From contig JADANN010000018.1 in NCBI GenBank assembly GCA_018806985.1, positions 1,954,501-2,018,500 of the forward strand: a DNA stretch of 64,000 bases. The letters run 5' to 3'. Below are positions 53,611-63,909 of the stretch, in pieces. The DNA comes from Angiostrongylus vasorum (taxonomy: Eukaryota > Nematoda > Chromadorea > Rhabditida > Metastrongylidae). The notes beneath the pieces were generated by a model that saw only the letters and a list, made by a program, of their open reading frames with translations, did no database searches and was not told where the DNA came from. The position numbers were made by a program, and so were the translations under genes. Numbering within the stretch: position 1 is the stretch's first letter; every line of letters begins with the position of its first letter.

Positions 53611-54520
53611 TCATTTGGTCACCATAGCATTCTTCAGGGCCGCAATTACTTGAGACAAGTGTTCACTGCAATTGTTCCTTAGTATGAGGCTCTTCGCAGT
53701 TGCTTCGAGTAGAATTCCTTCAAGTGGAGCATCGCACGAACGCCGGCCAGAGTAAAGATTTACAACAGCCTCGTATAAGCTTGTCAGCAAACTGCTGTAT
53801 TGATTCTCCAGCAAAACCTTACATGAAAAGGATCAAGCGAGCTGCAATTTTGAAGGTCCGTGCACCCAGACTACGTTTAAGCCTACGAATAAATGTGCCA
53901 GTATGATTTTTTATCTTGTCGATCTATCTACACAAGATGCTTCTTTCACTCACTTCCTTATGAACAACATATTGTTCTATATTCCTTTTTAATTAAATTT
54001 TCTTATGTAATGGGGAGGATAGCACAGTGCTATTGATGTCCATTATCACGAACACGGTGCTAGTTCGATTCCGCTTCGGGCCAACCAAGCCTGTCACCCT
54101 CCGAGGTCGCGGAAATTGGTACCAGTCTTGTCTGGGAAAAATCACTCTCTGCGATCCAAATGGGAACGCTCTATCCCTGCTATCTCAGGACTCCAGGGAG
54201 AATTTCTCGACCAGCCTTCTACGACATTCAAGATGAATTGGAACTTCTCAACCAGCAACCGAAGCCACACGTAAAGTCGGAAGATCTTTGTGGATGATGG
54301 ATGCAAGGAAGTGAACTGTATGTGAGAAGTGCTGGGATCCGCACAGTAGGCGTGAAGACGGGTCAAATAAAATAAAAGGATTTACATTTTATCAAATAAC
54401 TTTTAAAAATGATTCAACAGTACCTTCGTTCATGACTTGCTCGTTTGAATGTTGAAGCTGACTCTCTGCGGCTGCCGATATGACGAGTAGGAGTACATAG
54501 AAATACGATAAATGCGACAT
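53611..54520 (-). pseudogene. Small secreted protein gene, paralog 2 (frame difference)
   Basis: Exon 1 (54424-54520) is excellent: signal peptide MSHLSYFYVLLLVISAAAES, then QLQHSNEQVMNE, donor GAAG-GTACTG in phase 1, and a trans-splice acceptor four bases before the ATG. The C-terminal region (53611-53805) encodes LYEAVVNLYSGRRSCDAPLE, then GILLEATAKSLILRNNCSEH and LSQVIAALKNAMVTK. It is one base longer than in paralog 1, between ESIQQFADK and LYEAV, so joining the same acceptor shifts the frame and meets a stop. It is either a recent pseudogene or it uses another acceptor. A SINE A copy occupies the intron. The conserved protein reading on both sides of the shift suggests the break is young. 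Confidence 0.5.
54008..54368 (+). repeat. SINE family A, near-complete, in an intron
   Basis: AGGATAGCACAGTG then GGTGCTAGTTCGATTCCGCT are nearly ideal A- and B-boxes. The body runs to GTGAAGACGGGTC and an AAATAAAATAAAAG tail. The matching position in duplication copy 1 (about 30685) is empty, so insertion followed duplication. Confidence 0.85.
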
Positions 54521-54524
54521 GAAA

Positions 54525-54534
54525 CTGAAAATAC
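54525..54534 (-). promoter_or_regulatory. Probable trans-splice acceptor, paralog 2
   Basis: GTATTTTCAG then TTTC and ATG, conserved with paralog 1. Confidence 0.5.
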
Positions 54535-54800
54535 ATGAACATGAAATTTCCGCTCTATAATTCAATAGTAATAACAACTAGAGTCGGTTGTATAAACACA
54601 TTTAAAAAATAAAGCGAGGATTGGGAACCTATGACGCTATCCTGGTTCCCTAAAAGTTGTCGTGTCAGCCTAGTTTAGAAATATGCCGAATCACACAAAT
54701 TGCTTAGAACAAGAGCGGATTTCATTTATGGTGAGGAAGAGCTTCGCTTTGTATGTAAAGAGACACCGCCTAGTGAAACAACAGTTGTTGTGTTTATATT

Positions 54801-55639
54801 CGCGGCAGTCAAGGTGCACTTTAACATGCAGGAGGAAGTGAAAACAACGAGTTGGGAAGTGTTCGTCTTTTAAAATGTGCGATAATAAAATGAGTGTCTC
54901 TTCACTCTTCCAAAGCTTAAAGAAAGCATAGATCATCATTCATCATGCTCGTCTAAAGCATGAAAAAACTTCCACAACAGCAATGGAAACCAGTACATTG
55001 CTGTTTTATTAAACCTTCAAAAATCCTCCTTTATCACGTGTAAACCGCTTTGTCATCGACCTACTCCACAGCGCATTACTGAGGTACCCATTTCTCGTCA
55101 GAGAGTGTAAGATCTGGTCAGATTGCTCTAGTCGTTCGACACCAAAGGACATCACAATTTTCGCCCTGACATCTCCAATTTTCGTGTTATTTTGACGAAG
55201 AGCTGGCCATCGGATAGTTCGCAAGATATCCTGGAGTGACGTGCACCTTACTGGTTCAAGATTATTCCGAACTCTCGCAATGTGTTACTTTCCAGTCAAC
55301 TGACCACGTGTCATTTGTATTCGGGCGTCTAGAGAAACGAAAACACACCCTCACATAATTAGTGTATTAAGGTAAAAGTTCGTTTAGGATTTTGAAAACA
55401 GGAAGTTTACCTTCTACTTCATCTAAACAGAGTCAGGGTATTTCGGTCGGTAACCTCTGGTTTCATTCTCCATAGGAACTTTAAGCAAAGAAGCTTACAT
55501 GGAAAATATGACGCCTATTGAAAGAATGGAGTGTATTGGGCGACACTGATGAAGCAGTGACAAGTAATGATAGCCTTACTGATGCATGCTCAATTCACAC
55601 ATCGTTGAATGCATATCATATATATAAATAGAAATATAT
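54801..55639. other. No recognised feature
   Basis: Frames at 54691-54939 and 55009-55224 (-) lack splice support. The latter has a protein-like start (MRTIRWPALRQNNTKIGDVR) and could be a decayed exon, but no family resemblance was seen. Confidence 0.3.
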
Positions 55640-55920
55640 AATATATCCTGGCGCAGGATTCGAAAACTTCAGCTCGCAGAGCTCTCCAAGCACTCTGGAT
55701 AGATTCCAAGAAAACAGAAATGAACCACAGGAAAGACTGCCTCTTTATCACGTGTGATCTTACGCAATATTTAAAACTGAAGTAGTTAAGGTGAGGGAGG
55801 CATATTAACCTCCCATGTGAAATCGGTGCGATGGTCTCGACGTGAAATATTCAGTGGAAGACTCTGAGAAAGCGGTGAATGTGGGAAGAAGCTCTCTTGT
55901 ATGTATTTATGGTTTTTATC
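55640..55920 (+). pseudogene. Penelope-like element 3' end
   Basis: LAQDSKTSARRALQALWIDS then KKTEMNHRKDCLFITCDL is the C-terminal part of the GIY-YIG region. It is followed by the GTGAGGGAGGCATATTA 3' untranslated block and AAAGCGGTGAATGTGGGAAG. It is 5'-truncated and no ribozyme motif was found at its right end. Confidence 0.65.
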
Positions 55921-56244
55921 ACAATCCTATGAACGTTGCATCTTTTCCTTTGTTATCATATTTTAGATCGAAGTGATCAACAAGTCCTGCCTAGCCGTTT
56001 GAGAACGCAGTTTTTCCTAGCTCAGATCGAAAAGAATCCATGCAATTTAAATACTGAATCATCAAGGTTTTTTAAATGAGAGCTTTGGAACGCTAATGCC
56101 AGGAAATAAATGAGACACTGTAACTGCTGAAACGAATGGTTAACATTAATTTACTACCACCTTTACCATTTTGTTACCGCCGTGTCATTTTTTGTCAGCT
56201 CACCGTTCCACCGCCTTTTTTTCTAAAAACTCGAACTAATGCCA
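55921..56244. other. No recognised feature
   Basis: AT-rich spacer before the next SINE. Confidence 0.4.
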
Positions 56245-56845
56245 GTGAATTTTAACCTTTTTATTTATTGCCTACCCTTTTTAATGGCAGGGTACATTGC
56301 GAAATATAACTTCAACGAAGCTGAGATATTTGCAAAACTCTGGACCGCAGGTGCCTATGGTGGGGAACGAACGCGCTATTGTCCTTTCCGGGGAGTAACG
56401 CGTTCACCACCACACCATGCGGGTCCTTCGTTTCGCCTGTCTCTCAGCTAGTTCTATCGATCTTTTTGCCATCAGCAGTCACCCGTTAGCGGGACTGATC
56501 TGGGGAGCCCAAATCGGCATTGAACCCAGTTAAGCTGAGGCTGTAGTTGAAATCAAAATGTTTTTTACTTTTTTATTTTCTGCGCACTACAATTTTTCAC
56601 GGCAAGGTACTGAGCGAAATACAACCAAAATGTTGCTGAAATATTTGCAACTCTGGACCACATGTGTCTAAGGTGACGGGTGATTGCTGATGGCGTTGAT
56701 TGATAGAACTAGCTGAAAGCCAAGCGAAACAGAAGGACCCGCATGGTGTGGTGGTGAACGCGTTACTCACCGGAAAGGACAATAGCGCATTCGTTCCCCA
56801 CCATAGACACCTGCGTTCCAGAGTTTTGCAATTGCCAGTGAAGTC
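56245..56845. repeat. Two SINE-C copies
   Basis: Full minus-strand copy (56245-56560). Then a composite (56565-56845) in which a minus-strand 3' end is joined to a plus-strand promoter half at GGGTGATTGCTGATGGC, the same kind of inverted junction as at 27.8 and 61.1 kb. Confidence 0.7.
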
Positions 56846-57004
56846 TGTAATCGTTTCTCTATCGGGCCATACCAGTCCACTTAGTTCAGCTAGCTGGTTC
56901 CACGGACCAAATAGTATCATAGTTTCTTCCTCTTCAGGTATTCGTTAAGAGATTTGACAATCGGTTGAACGCCCCTATTGCTATGCCGTAAAACTGAATT
57001 GCAT

Positions 57005-57708
57005 CTAGCTATTGGTGAACCATGCGTGAAGCCATTTCTCTCGTCCCGTTTTCGAACTATCTTTTTTACCACCTTGAAGTGTTCGACAGCGTCCCTGATA
57101 GTTGAGCATCGACAGTGTTCTGTTATTGCGGAGTTCGGGTAGGAAATATATTTTCTTTATATTAATCACTAGTTCGCAGAGTACTCGTATTTCCCAAAGT
57201 CTTTTTATTGCATGGATTGAAAGAGAGTTAGTAAATGGAAGCAGGTGCCACGACTGTCGACGTAGATAGACATTTTGGACTAGTTCTCTCACATGCACGA
57301 TACCATATACTCCTAGGACCACTCTATTAATGTTGTCGCTGTTGGTCATCGACTTTAACACCTATATCAAAATATTCTTATTTTAATACAGCGTCATAAA
57401 AAAGTGGCCCCTATTATTTTTTACCGAGATGAGATCTCTTCTTCGATAATTTTTTTTGTGGAATGGTGAAATTCTGTTTGGAAAAATATTGTATCGCTTT
57501 TGGTGGACTTTGGCACGGTAGAGACGCCATTGCCGGCCAGAGCTTCTATGATTCGATCTATATTAATCGGAAGGCCATTTTTACATCGATAAAGCTGAAA
57601 CGATGTGGCCTTGTAGTTTTCTAAACGGACTTTCGCTTGAACTCGGCATGAATAATTGACATGTTTGTTTGTGTTATTTAACTTTGGTCTCTTACACTGT
57701 CGAAACAT
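57005..57708 (-). CDS. Two candidate exons of an unrecognised gene
   Basis: The upstream exon (about 57425-57597) follows acceptor CACATCGTTTCAG and reads LYRCKNGLPINIDRIIEALA, then GNGVSTVPKSTKSDTIFFQT and IIEEEISS, ending at a CTCG-GTAAAA donor. The downstream exon (57005-57362) follows TTGATATAG and is open for 119 codons: VLKSMTNSDNINRVVLGVYG, IVHVRELVQNVYLRRQSW, through GREKWLHAWFTNS to TAG. The phases do not match (phase 2 against phase 0), so they are not directly adjacent, one site is misplaced, or the gene is broken. Upstream of the first exon the frame stays open to 57708. No domain recognised and no membrane segments. Confidence 0.3.
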
Positions 57709-60169
57709 CTTAGTGAATTTCTATCGAATATGGCGTTTAACCACTTTTGAAACACTGTTTGCTCACAACCTTGTCTTTTCTCCAAAGTTTTTCCTAATCT
57801 ATTAAGGGTAACTCGAATCAAGGGCTTGTACACTGTTCACGGTACGCGGATTGCGCTATAGTTGTCGATCTCCTATTTGTTCTCTACTGCTTAAACACCT
57901 TACTTTCTATAAAATAACGAACAAGAAGTCGAATTGGTCCGTTATTGTCACTATACAGCAGATTGTTCAGATGCTTTTTCTTCTCGGGATCAAATACTGC
58001 ACACCAAAGAGCGTTCATTTATTTCAGTAGTCGTTATCGGATCATGGTGTAATTCAAAACATCCAATGCCGTAAAGATTTAAAAAAGAGATATCCCCCTG
58101 TCACAAGACCTGGTGATTACGAAGTAGACCTGAAGCAGAAGGATTAAGACAGATCATTTCCAAGCTTTTTTTCTATTTTTTGAAAAAATGTGAAAGACCC
58201 ACAACGTTAACAACGAGACTGTCAAAGGTGTTATAACGCTAAACGAATAGCAAAGACATTGGACGGTATTGTCAAAACCACATGAATTTGCTCTAACTTT
58301 CGGGGTTTCTCTGGAATTCCAGTGCAACTGAATAAATAATAGATGCCTAAGTATTCTTGGCAGTAATGAGGGAATCCAAGAAGGGAAAAGTAAGGAGATT
58401 CATCTGACTAGACTAGGAGATCTGCTTAATAATAAAGTCAGTAGAAATACATCAGAGGCAAAATTCCTAACTTTTTGATATTTTCGCTCTCGAATGCACT
58501 TTGCAGTTTTTCAAAAGCTCCAAGATTATAGCACCATAACGTTATTTCACTTAATTCCATTAGGGAGGAAATAAGGATAACTAAGAAAAACAAGCAGAAA
58601 ATCCAATCACAAGTCAATAACTTGAAAAAATTGAGCTGATAGGCCACTTCCAGTTACAGTGTGGAACTGCTCAGTTATGGTGTTTTTTTCCTCCGCCGTT
58701 AGGGGAGCGGGGAGCTCTGATTGCAGAGAAAAGGCGAGGCTGTAAATGTCACTGTATGGGAAAACTAGTGAAAAATATCAAGTTAATTGATCAACAATAA
58801 TTTCATGTCTCTATGGTCACGAAGTGCAGTTGCAGCGTGCATTGAACAATGAGATGAGGTGATCTTTTCTACTCATTCATAGGTCTCCAGTGGGTGGTGT
58901 TTACAAGGGTTGCTAGCCGGAAAAACACAGCGTGTGTGCTAAAAATACTATTGGGACTTTCATAAACTTAGCGAAGCTTTGCTGGCCTGACAATGTGTCA
59001 CCTTTGACAGACATAAAATTGTTTGGGGCAATTTATCGATTTTTTTGAAGTAGTAATGCTTTCAAAAGCCTTTATAATAAAGGAGAACAGAATGACGAAA
59101 GGAAACATGGACATGAGGTAAAGAGTACTACAGCCACGTCTTCATCACAAGTACCGACCAAGTAAGGTGGAAACATACGACAGGCAGACGGTAATTTTCA
59201 AAAAGTAGATACTACTAGTCGCAGGACATAGTGCAGCGACGAAAGCCACTTTGAAAACATTTCCCTGAGCTCTTTTGTTTTTTGCTACGTTTATTTTTTA
59301 TGGCGGATTAATATGATTTTGTGGAAAAGAACCTTTTTTTGACATTAGTAGAATGCAGTCGGAAACCTTTCATTATTGATGACAATTTTTCCACTGGCGA
59401 ACTTAGAATGTTCGCCAGCTTCCTGGCTTAAGATGACAGTCGCTTAATACACTGCCATAAAGCAAGATGGAAGAGGATGTTAAACTTTCCCAAAAAAAAT
59501 TGTTGGCTTAATGTACGCCCAGCTACTCAATAAGATTTTCTACACGGTGATTCAAAAGGCAATGGCTGATTTCTTCTCAGCATACGGTCAACGATGATAT
59601 CATGTGGCCCCATTCGCTGAACATTTCGATTTCAGAGAATTGTTTTGAGCACCAAGCACCATTAAATTCAAAACCCCGAAAAAAAGAGGGTTAATTCTAC
59701 ACGTAACGTTAAGATCGACAGTGAAGAAATATTAGGGTATGACTTCAGACGGCGGTGGAAGCTGAATGCGACGGCGTTGGGCAGTCGAAGTTCCGACGCC
59801 CCATGTGCTCGGCCCAGTCTGTGTCCGTTTACGCATGTGTTGAAATTTTAATGGAAACTTCAACAACTCGAATGTTTAACCAATTTCAGATTGGATTAGC
59901 TTAGTCTCTGCCTTTCGAACACCAATGAATCAATTTATAAGCTGTCTTCATAGTGGAAACTGTAGAGTTAAATTTTGAGAAAAAGTACAATTACTTATTG
60001 AGAAGATAGAGAGGCCAGATGTGCATAGGGATAAGCTAATGTATATGGCTCCTCTCAATCACATAAAAAACCCCCCTTGGGGATTTTCTCTACACCACGC
60101 TAATTTTCGACTAGTTTTCTAATTTTGGGAAAGATCATAAACCACTAATTAGTAATTTAAACAGACCGA
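57709..60169. other. Long AT-rich stretch without recognised gene
   Basis: Only one frame draws attention: 58438-58647 (-), which has a hydrophobic start (LTCDWIFCLFFLVILISSLM) like a signal anchor, but there is no donor or acceptor to support it. No transposon family seen elsewhere in the window is present, which makes this the longest repeat-poor part. Confidence 0.35.
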
Positions 60170-60466
60170 ATAGCATGTTGTGTGGAACATAATAACTAAG
60201 TTTCTTGCTGGCATGTCTTGTAGTAATTCCCGCGATAGACCTTCTATTAACCTCGGCATTAATTAAATTGTTCTCGACATTCTTGTTGAGCAAACACGAC
60301 GTGCTACTTTGTTCTTTATTCTCTTAAAGCTGACGTTTCGGCAGTATCGCATTTTTCACAGCGTGGAAGGATATATTGTTAAGCAATTGATTATGCCAAA
60401 CCCTCCAATAACACAAACAGAAGAAAATCCCTAGCATGTTCTGTGGAACATAATAACAAAGTTTTT
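60170..60466 (-). mobile_element. Solo PLE terminal repeat flanked by 35-bp direct repeats
   Basis: 60228-60405 matches the left terminal repeat of the 45.9 kb PLE on the minus strand, from GCCGAGGTTAATAGAAG through a ribozyme motif to GGTTTGGCATAAT, with no coding body. TAGCATGTT-TGTGGAACATA then ATAAC-AAGTTT occurs on both sides (60170-60204 and 60431-60466), consistent with a long target-site duplication or with recombination between repeats. Confidence 0.6.
60328..60362 (-). ncRNA. Hammerhead-like motif o
   Basis: On the minus strand GCUGUGAAAAA-UGCGAUACUGCC-GAAACGUC-AGCUU. GAAACGUC is intact; the CUGANGA box is degraded. Confidence 0.45.
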
Positions 60467-60539
60467 TTTCTCGTAAAATACTAACAGGAAACAAATGCCC
60501 CTTTTCCATTGCTTGTGAAATAAACTAATGAGTGATTGC

Positions 60540-60665
60540 TAAGCTTGTATGCCGTTATGGCTATAGATGATCATCGAATATATTCTACGCCGTTGGTTCG
60601 ATCGCGCGATGAGAAAGCTCTCATCCTTCCGCGGTCGCCGGAGTGTGATTTTGTATGATACTATG
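60540..60665 (+). repeat. SINE family A head fragment
   Basis: GTTGGTTCGATCGCGC (B-box) then CTCATCCTTCCGCGGTCGCC, the start of the family A body. Truncated. Confidence 0.5.
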
Positions 60666-60944
60666 GTATGATGGTATGATTTTATTTTCATTATTTCCTC
60701 ATGATATCTTTACATTTCCAATGCGGTACAGAGTAGCAACTTAATAGTGTGAACAACTCCACTTTAAAAGCTAATTAATCAAATCACTAATGACTTCTTA
60801 GTCATGATGAAGGAATGACTTTTTTGTACTAAGAGGATTTTTACTGCGTCGGACTGGAACACCTCGACAACGACGATACTCATTGAAGAGGAATTTCTAT
60901 CATAATTAGCTTTCAAAAATAATAATTCTGTAATCTCAATTTTA
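60666..60944. other. No recognised feature
   Basis: Short AT-rich spacer with a TATGATGGTATGAT repeat near 60660-60680. Confidence 0.4.
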
Positions 60945-61380
60945 ACCTTTTTACTTACTGCCTACTCTTTTTAATGGCAGGGTATATATTGCAAAGTAAA
61001 ACTTCAATGGTGCTGAGATTTTTGTAAAACTCCGGACCGCTGGTGTCTGCGGTGGGGAACGAACGAACGAAGGAATTTCAATTAATTTCAAGAGTATGCA
61101 GCAAATAATAAGTTAAAGTTGTGATTACAACCACAGCGTCAGCTTAACTGGGTTCGTTGCCGATTTGGTGTCCCCAGATCAGTCCCGCTAACGGGTGATT
61201 GCTGATGGCAAAAGATCGATAGAACTAGCTGAGAGACAGGCGAAACGAAGGACCCGCATGGTTTGGTGGTGAACGTGTTACTCCCCAGAAAGGACAAAAG
61301 CGCGTTCCTTCCCACCATAGGCACCTGCGGTCCAGAGTTTTGCAAATATCTCAACTTCGTTGAAATTCTGTAATCGTTGA
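60945..61380. repeat. Composite SINE-C unit (second copy of the 9.4-10.1 kb arrangement)
   Basis: A minus-strand 3' end (60945-61060) passes through GAACGAACGAACGAAGGAAT and ATTTCAAGAGTATGCAGC into a plus-strand copy (61130-61380). The same junction, reverse-complemented, is at 9690-9760. Confidence 0.7.
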
Positions 61381-61387
61381 AAGTGCG

Positions 61388-61752
61388 TAGGGAAAGGGGC
61401 GGACAGCACAGTGGTAGTGATTTCGCTCATTACGAGCACGGTGCTAGTTCGATTCCGCTCCGGCCCAACAAAGCCTCTCATCCTTCCGGGGTCGGGAAAT
61501 TGGTACCTGACTTGTCCGGGAAAAAATCACTCTTTGCAATTCAAATGGGGACGCTTCAGCCCGCCTATCTCAGGACTCCAAGGAGAATCAACTCGGCCAG
61601 CATTCTACGAATAAGATGAAACGGAAATCCCCAAGCAGCAACCGAAGCCACACGTAAAAGTTGGAAGATCTTCGTGGCCAATGGATTCGAGGAAACCTAA
61701 TCCAATGTGAGAAGTGTTGGGATTCGCAGAGTAGATGTGAATACAGGTCAAC
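61388..61752 (+). repeat. SINE family A, complete copy
   Basis: CGGACAGCACAGTGGTAGTG (A-box) and GGTGCTAGTTCGATTCCGCT (B-box) are followed by the whole family body ending GTGAATACAGGTC. The closest match to the 54.0 kb copy. Confidence 0.85.
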
Positions 61753-61779
61753 TAAAAAGAATTGTTGAAAATCACAATT

Positions 61780-62060
61780 TTAACCACAATGACGTTGAGA
61801 AATTTGCAAAACTCCTGACCGTTGGTGTCTACTGATAGCACCTACAGGTCATTAACACTGCTGAAAGAAAAGAAAGCGAAACGAAGGACTCTTATGGTGT
61901 GATGGTGAAAGCGTGAGACCACGAGATGGGTAATAGCGTGTTCATTCCCTAACGCAGAAACCTGCGGTCCCTGTGTTTTGCAAATATCTCACCACCATCG
62001 TGGTTATATTTCACATACTACCCTGCCATTATAAAAGAGTAGACAGTAAATAAAAATTGA
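61780..62060 (+). repeat. SINE family C copy
   Basis: ACTCTTATGGTGTGATGGTG (A-box region), GCGTGTTCATTCCCTAACGC (B-box region) and TTTGCAAATATCTCACCACC; the end is GTAGACAGTAAATAA. Confidence 0.7.
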
Positions 62061-62111
62061 CGACATTACAACTTTAATTTTGAAAACGACTGTCATTTAA
62101 CCTCTGATCAT

Positions 62112-62149
62112 CGGCTCTGATAAAGACTAGACCGTCTAAACGTTAGCCG
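62112..62149 (+). ncRNA. Hammerhead-like motif p, strongest covariation
   Basis: CGGCU-CUGAUAA-AGACUAGACCGUCU-AAACGUU-AGCCG. Helix I is five perfect pairs (CGGCU/AGCCG) and helix II is AGAC/GUCU, replacing GGC/GCC by compensatory changes. G8 of CUGANGA is A and the G of GAAA is U, so this copy is probably inactive. Confidence 0.5.
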
Positions 62150-62651
62150 AAGTAACATCTTTATCAACCTCGTTTAATCTCAAAAATATAAACACATGTT
62201 GATTACGATTTAAGTTAGAGACTTGCATCCAAGATGACGTTGATCTATTTATGGAGGAAAACAAAACGAAAGGAAAGGTTAAATAGATCTTTAAATTGAT
62301 GTGATCTGCAAGATATTAGCACTGTCATAGAAACGTTTCAACGCAGTCCTTGCACAGTTACCAGAATTCATCAGCGTAGGCGGCATACTGTACTTAGCAA
62401 GCAGAGTTCGCTTTGTACTGTGCCGTTTACGCACCACTGACCTTCCGCAGTAAATGGAACTATTTAAAAACACGAAAATAAGAAGACCGCGTTACATTCT
62501 TATTATTTTAACCTTTGGAATACCGAAATGGCAAAGTCAATACAGAATTACGTTATATATTATGATAAAGCCATTTTTTTCGAATCTTTTCGTGCCAAAG
62601 GTTCTCCCAATGCCTACTAGTCTGCCATCGTGTTAAGACCCATTTAAATCA
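62150..62651. other. No recognised feature
   Basis: AT-rich, with short frames only. Confidence 0.4.
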
Positions 62652-63193
62652 TTGGCTTCTGTTGAAAGTTTTTTGTGGAAACCAATTTTGAACGATCGGA
62701 CCAGCAAAATGAAAAGGTACATGAAAATGTACTGGATAAAATTAAAGTTAGTCGAAGAGTTGTGTAGTGATTCAGAGATAATGGGATTACTAAAGGATCT
62801 AAAAGTTATACGAAGTTCCCAAAGTGTTTCTACCAAGTTCAAATGGTTTTGGGTAGAAGAATCCGTCGGAGCACTTAAGATAAGGAGGGATAATTTCTTA
62901 ATTCTACTAGGCAATTTCATCCTAGACGAATTATTGGTGGAGAATGGAACGATTAGGAATCTAATTCTGACCACTCCCACCGAGTAATTATGTTGGAAGT
63001 GAGGTGTGGTAGACAATTAAATGGAAATGCAGTTGCTCTAGTTGGAATAAATCCAATGCAGCGCATCATCGTGGAAAAAGCAGTTCTTCCAAAATCGAGA
63101 CGGAACGTTGGTTTTGTTCGGACTGTCAATATGAGACGCTTTTATAATTTCTTCAAAGGTGTGAAAATAACACAACTTGTTGATAAAGTGTAA
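62652..63193 (+). CDS. Unresolved open frames, possible exon or transposon piece
   Basis: Two plus-strand frames abut. The first is 62652-62987, 111 codons, with MKMYWIKLKLVEELCSDSEI and VESVGALKIRRDNFLILLGN-like content. The second is 62990-63193, 67 codons: VRCGRQLNGNAVALVGINPM, then KSRRNVGFVRTVNMRRFYNF. An antisense frame of 127 codons covers the first. Composition is AT-rich, so long frames by chance are plausible. The basic, aromatic character on the plus strand is more protein-like. No domain, splice site pair or signal peptide fixes either reading. Confidence 0.2.
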
Positions 63194-63414
63194 TGTTGCA
63201 TAATAATGACAAATGTAACAGGGAACAAACAAGGACCATAAGCAAATTGAAAGAGATACTGAAGCACCGCTTGAACTGCAAATCTGTCATTTTTAGACAG
63301 AACTACAAGTTTATCAGCAAATACTGCAAGTGCAAGACCAGTGCAACACTGGCAGCCTCGCCCTAAATTCGCAGTTCCAGGTTAATTCACACTAAGCACA
63401 ACTTCTTTCCATGC

Positions 63415-63672
63415 GAAAGCCCAGCTAAGAGTAAAGCAATAGCAACAGCAGAAAATGGCACCATCCAGATTTCAAATTAGTCGCATGGTAGCAAATCTCC
63501 CTCTGATCCACAAGAGCGCCGAGGTCATAAGGTGGTAACGACTTGAGGAAGGCTTCGGCTTGGTTGACCTCGGAACTCCAGGGATTCATAGAGCTAAACC
63601 AGCAAAACTCGAAAAAATGAAAATTATGCTGGGACCCGCACAACCATTGAAGACGGCCACCCAAGCACCGGA
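63415..63672 (-). repeat. Dispersed repeat family B, copy 6 (partial)
   Basis: AGCCCAGCTAAGAGTAAA, CAAATCTCCCTCTGATCCAC, AATTATGCTGGGACCCGCAC and GAAGACGG are in the family B minus-strand order. Confidence 0.65.
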
Positions 63673-63689
63673 GTGCGTAAAGGCACCTC

Positions 63690-63832
63690 CTCATTTGCTA
63701 ATATTGGTGAGTTTAATACGCTTTCCTCTGTGCAGAATCGAACCTCTATGTCTTTATCAGAAGGTGTCGACGAGCCCTTTTGCACAGGCCCAATTAAACA
63801 CCCGCACACACTTGTTCTGGGAACCATACTAA
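63690..63832 (-). repeat. tRNA-like SINE head (tentative)
   Basis: On the minus strand GACATAGAGGTTCGATTCTG is a good B-box; the A-box region near GGGCCTGTGCAAAAGGG is poor. The family is not certain. Confidence 0.3.
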
Positions 63833-63855
63833 TTAATACATAAATACCTTTCTAG

Positions 63856-63909
63856 GCTTTTAACTTGGTGGATTGGTTACCTCTACTTCTCCTGATCATT
63901 TCTCTGAAG
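63856..63909 (+). CDS. Candidate membrane-segment exon at right edge
   Basis: 54 nt between a strong acceptor (AAATACCTTTCTAG) and donor AAG-GTACCT, phase 0 at both ends, encoding AFNLVDWLPLLLLIISLK. The hydrophobic core suits a transmembrane helix, but one micro-exon does not identify a protein; the rest of the gene would lie beyond the window. Confidence 0.3.

Larger units (their letters stand above)
52330..54800. repeat. Segmental duplication, copy 2
   Basis: Collinear with 29100-31080 (landmarks: ACGACGTTTCTACTACTACG at 52403, the GCATCGCACGAACGCCGGCC exon block at 53729, the signal-peptide exon at 54424-54520, TTTGTATGTAAAGAGACACC at 54747). It differs by an insertion of about 550 bp at 52850-53400 that contains a hammerhead-like motif, and by a SINE A at 54.0 kb. 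Confidence 0.8.

Noticed and set aside
62633..63016. 127-codon minus-strand frame
   Set aside because: It overlaps an equally long plus-strand frame in AT-rich sequence; neither has decisive support and this one is richer in Ser/Asn/Phe, as expected from antisense AT-rich DNA.
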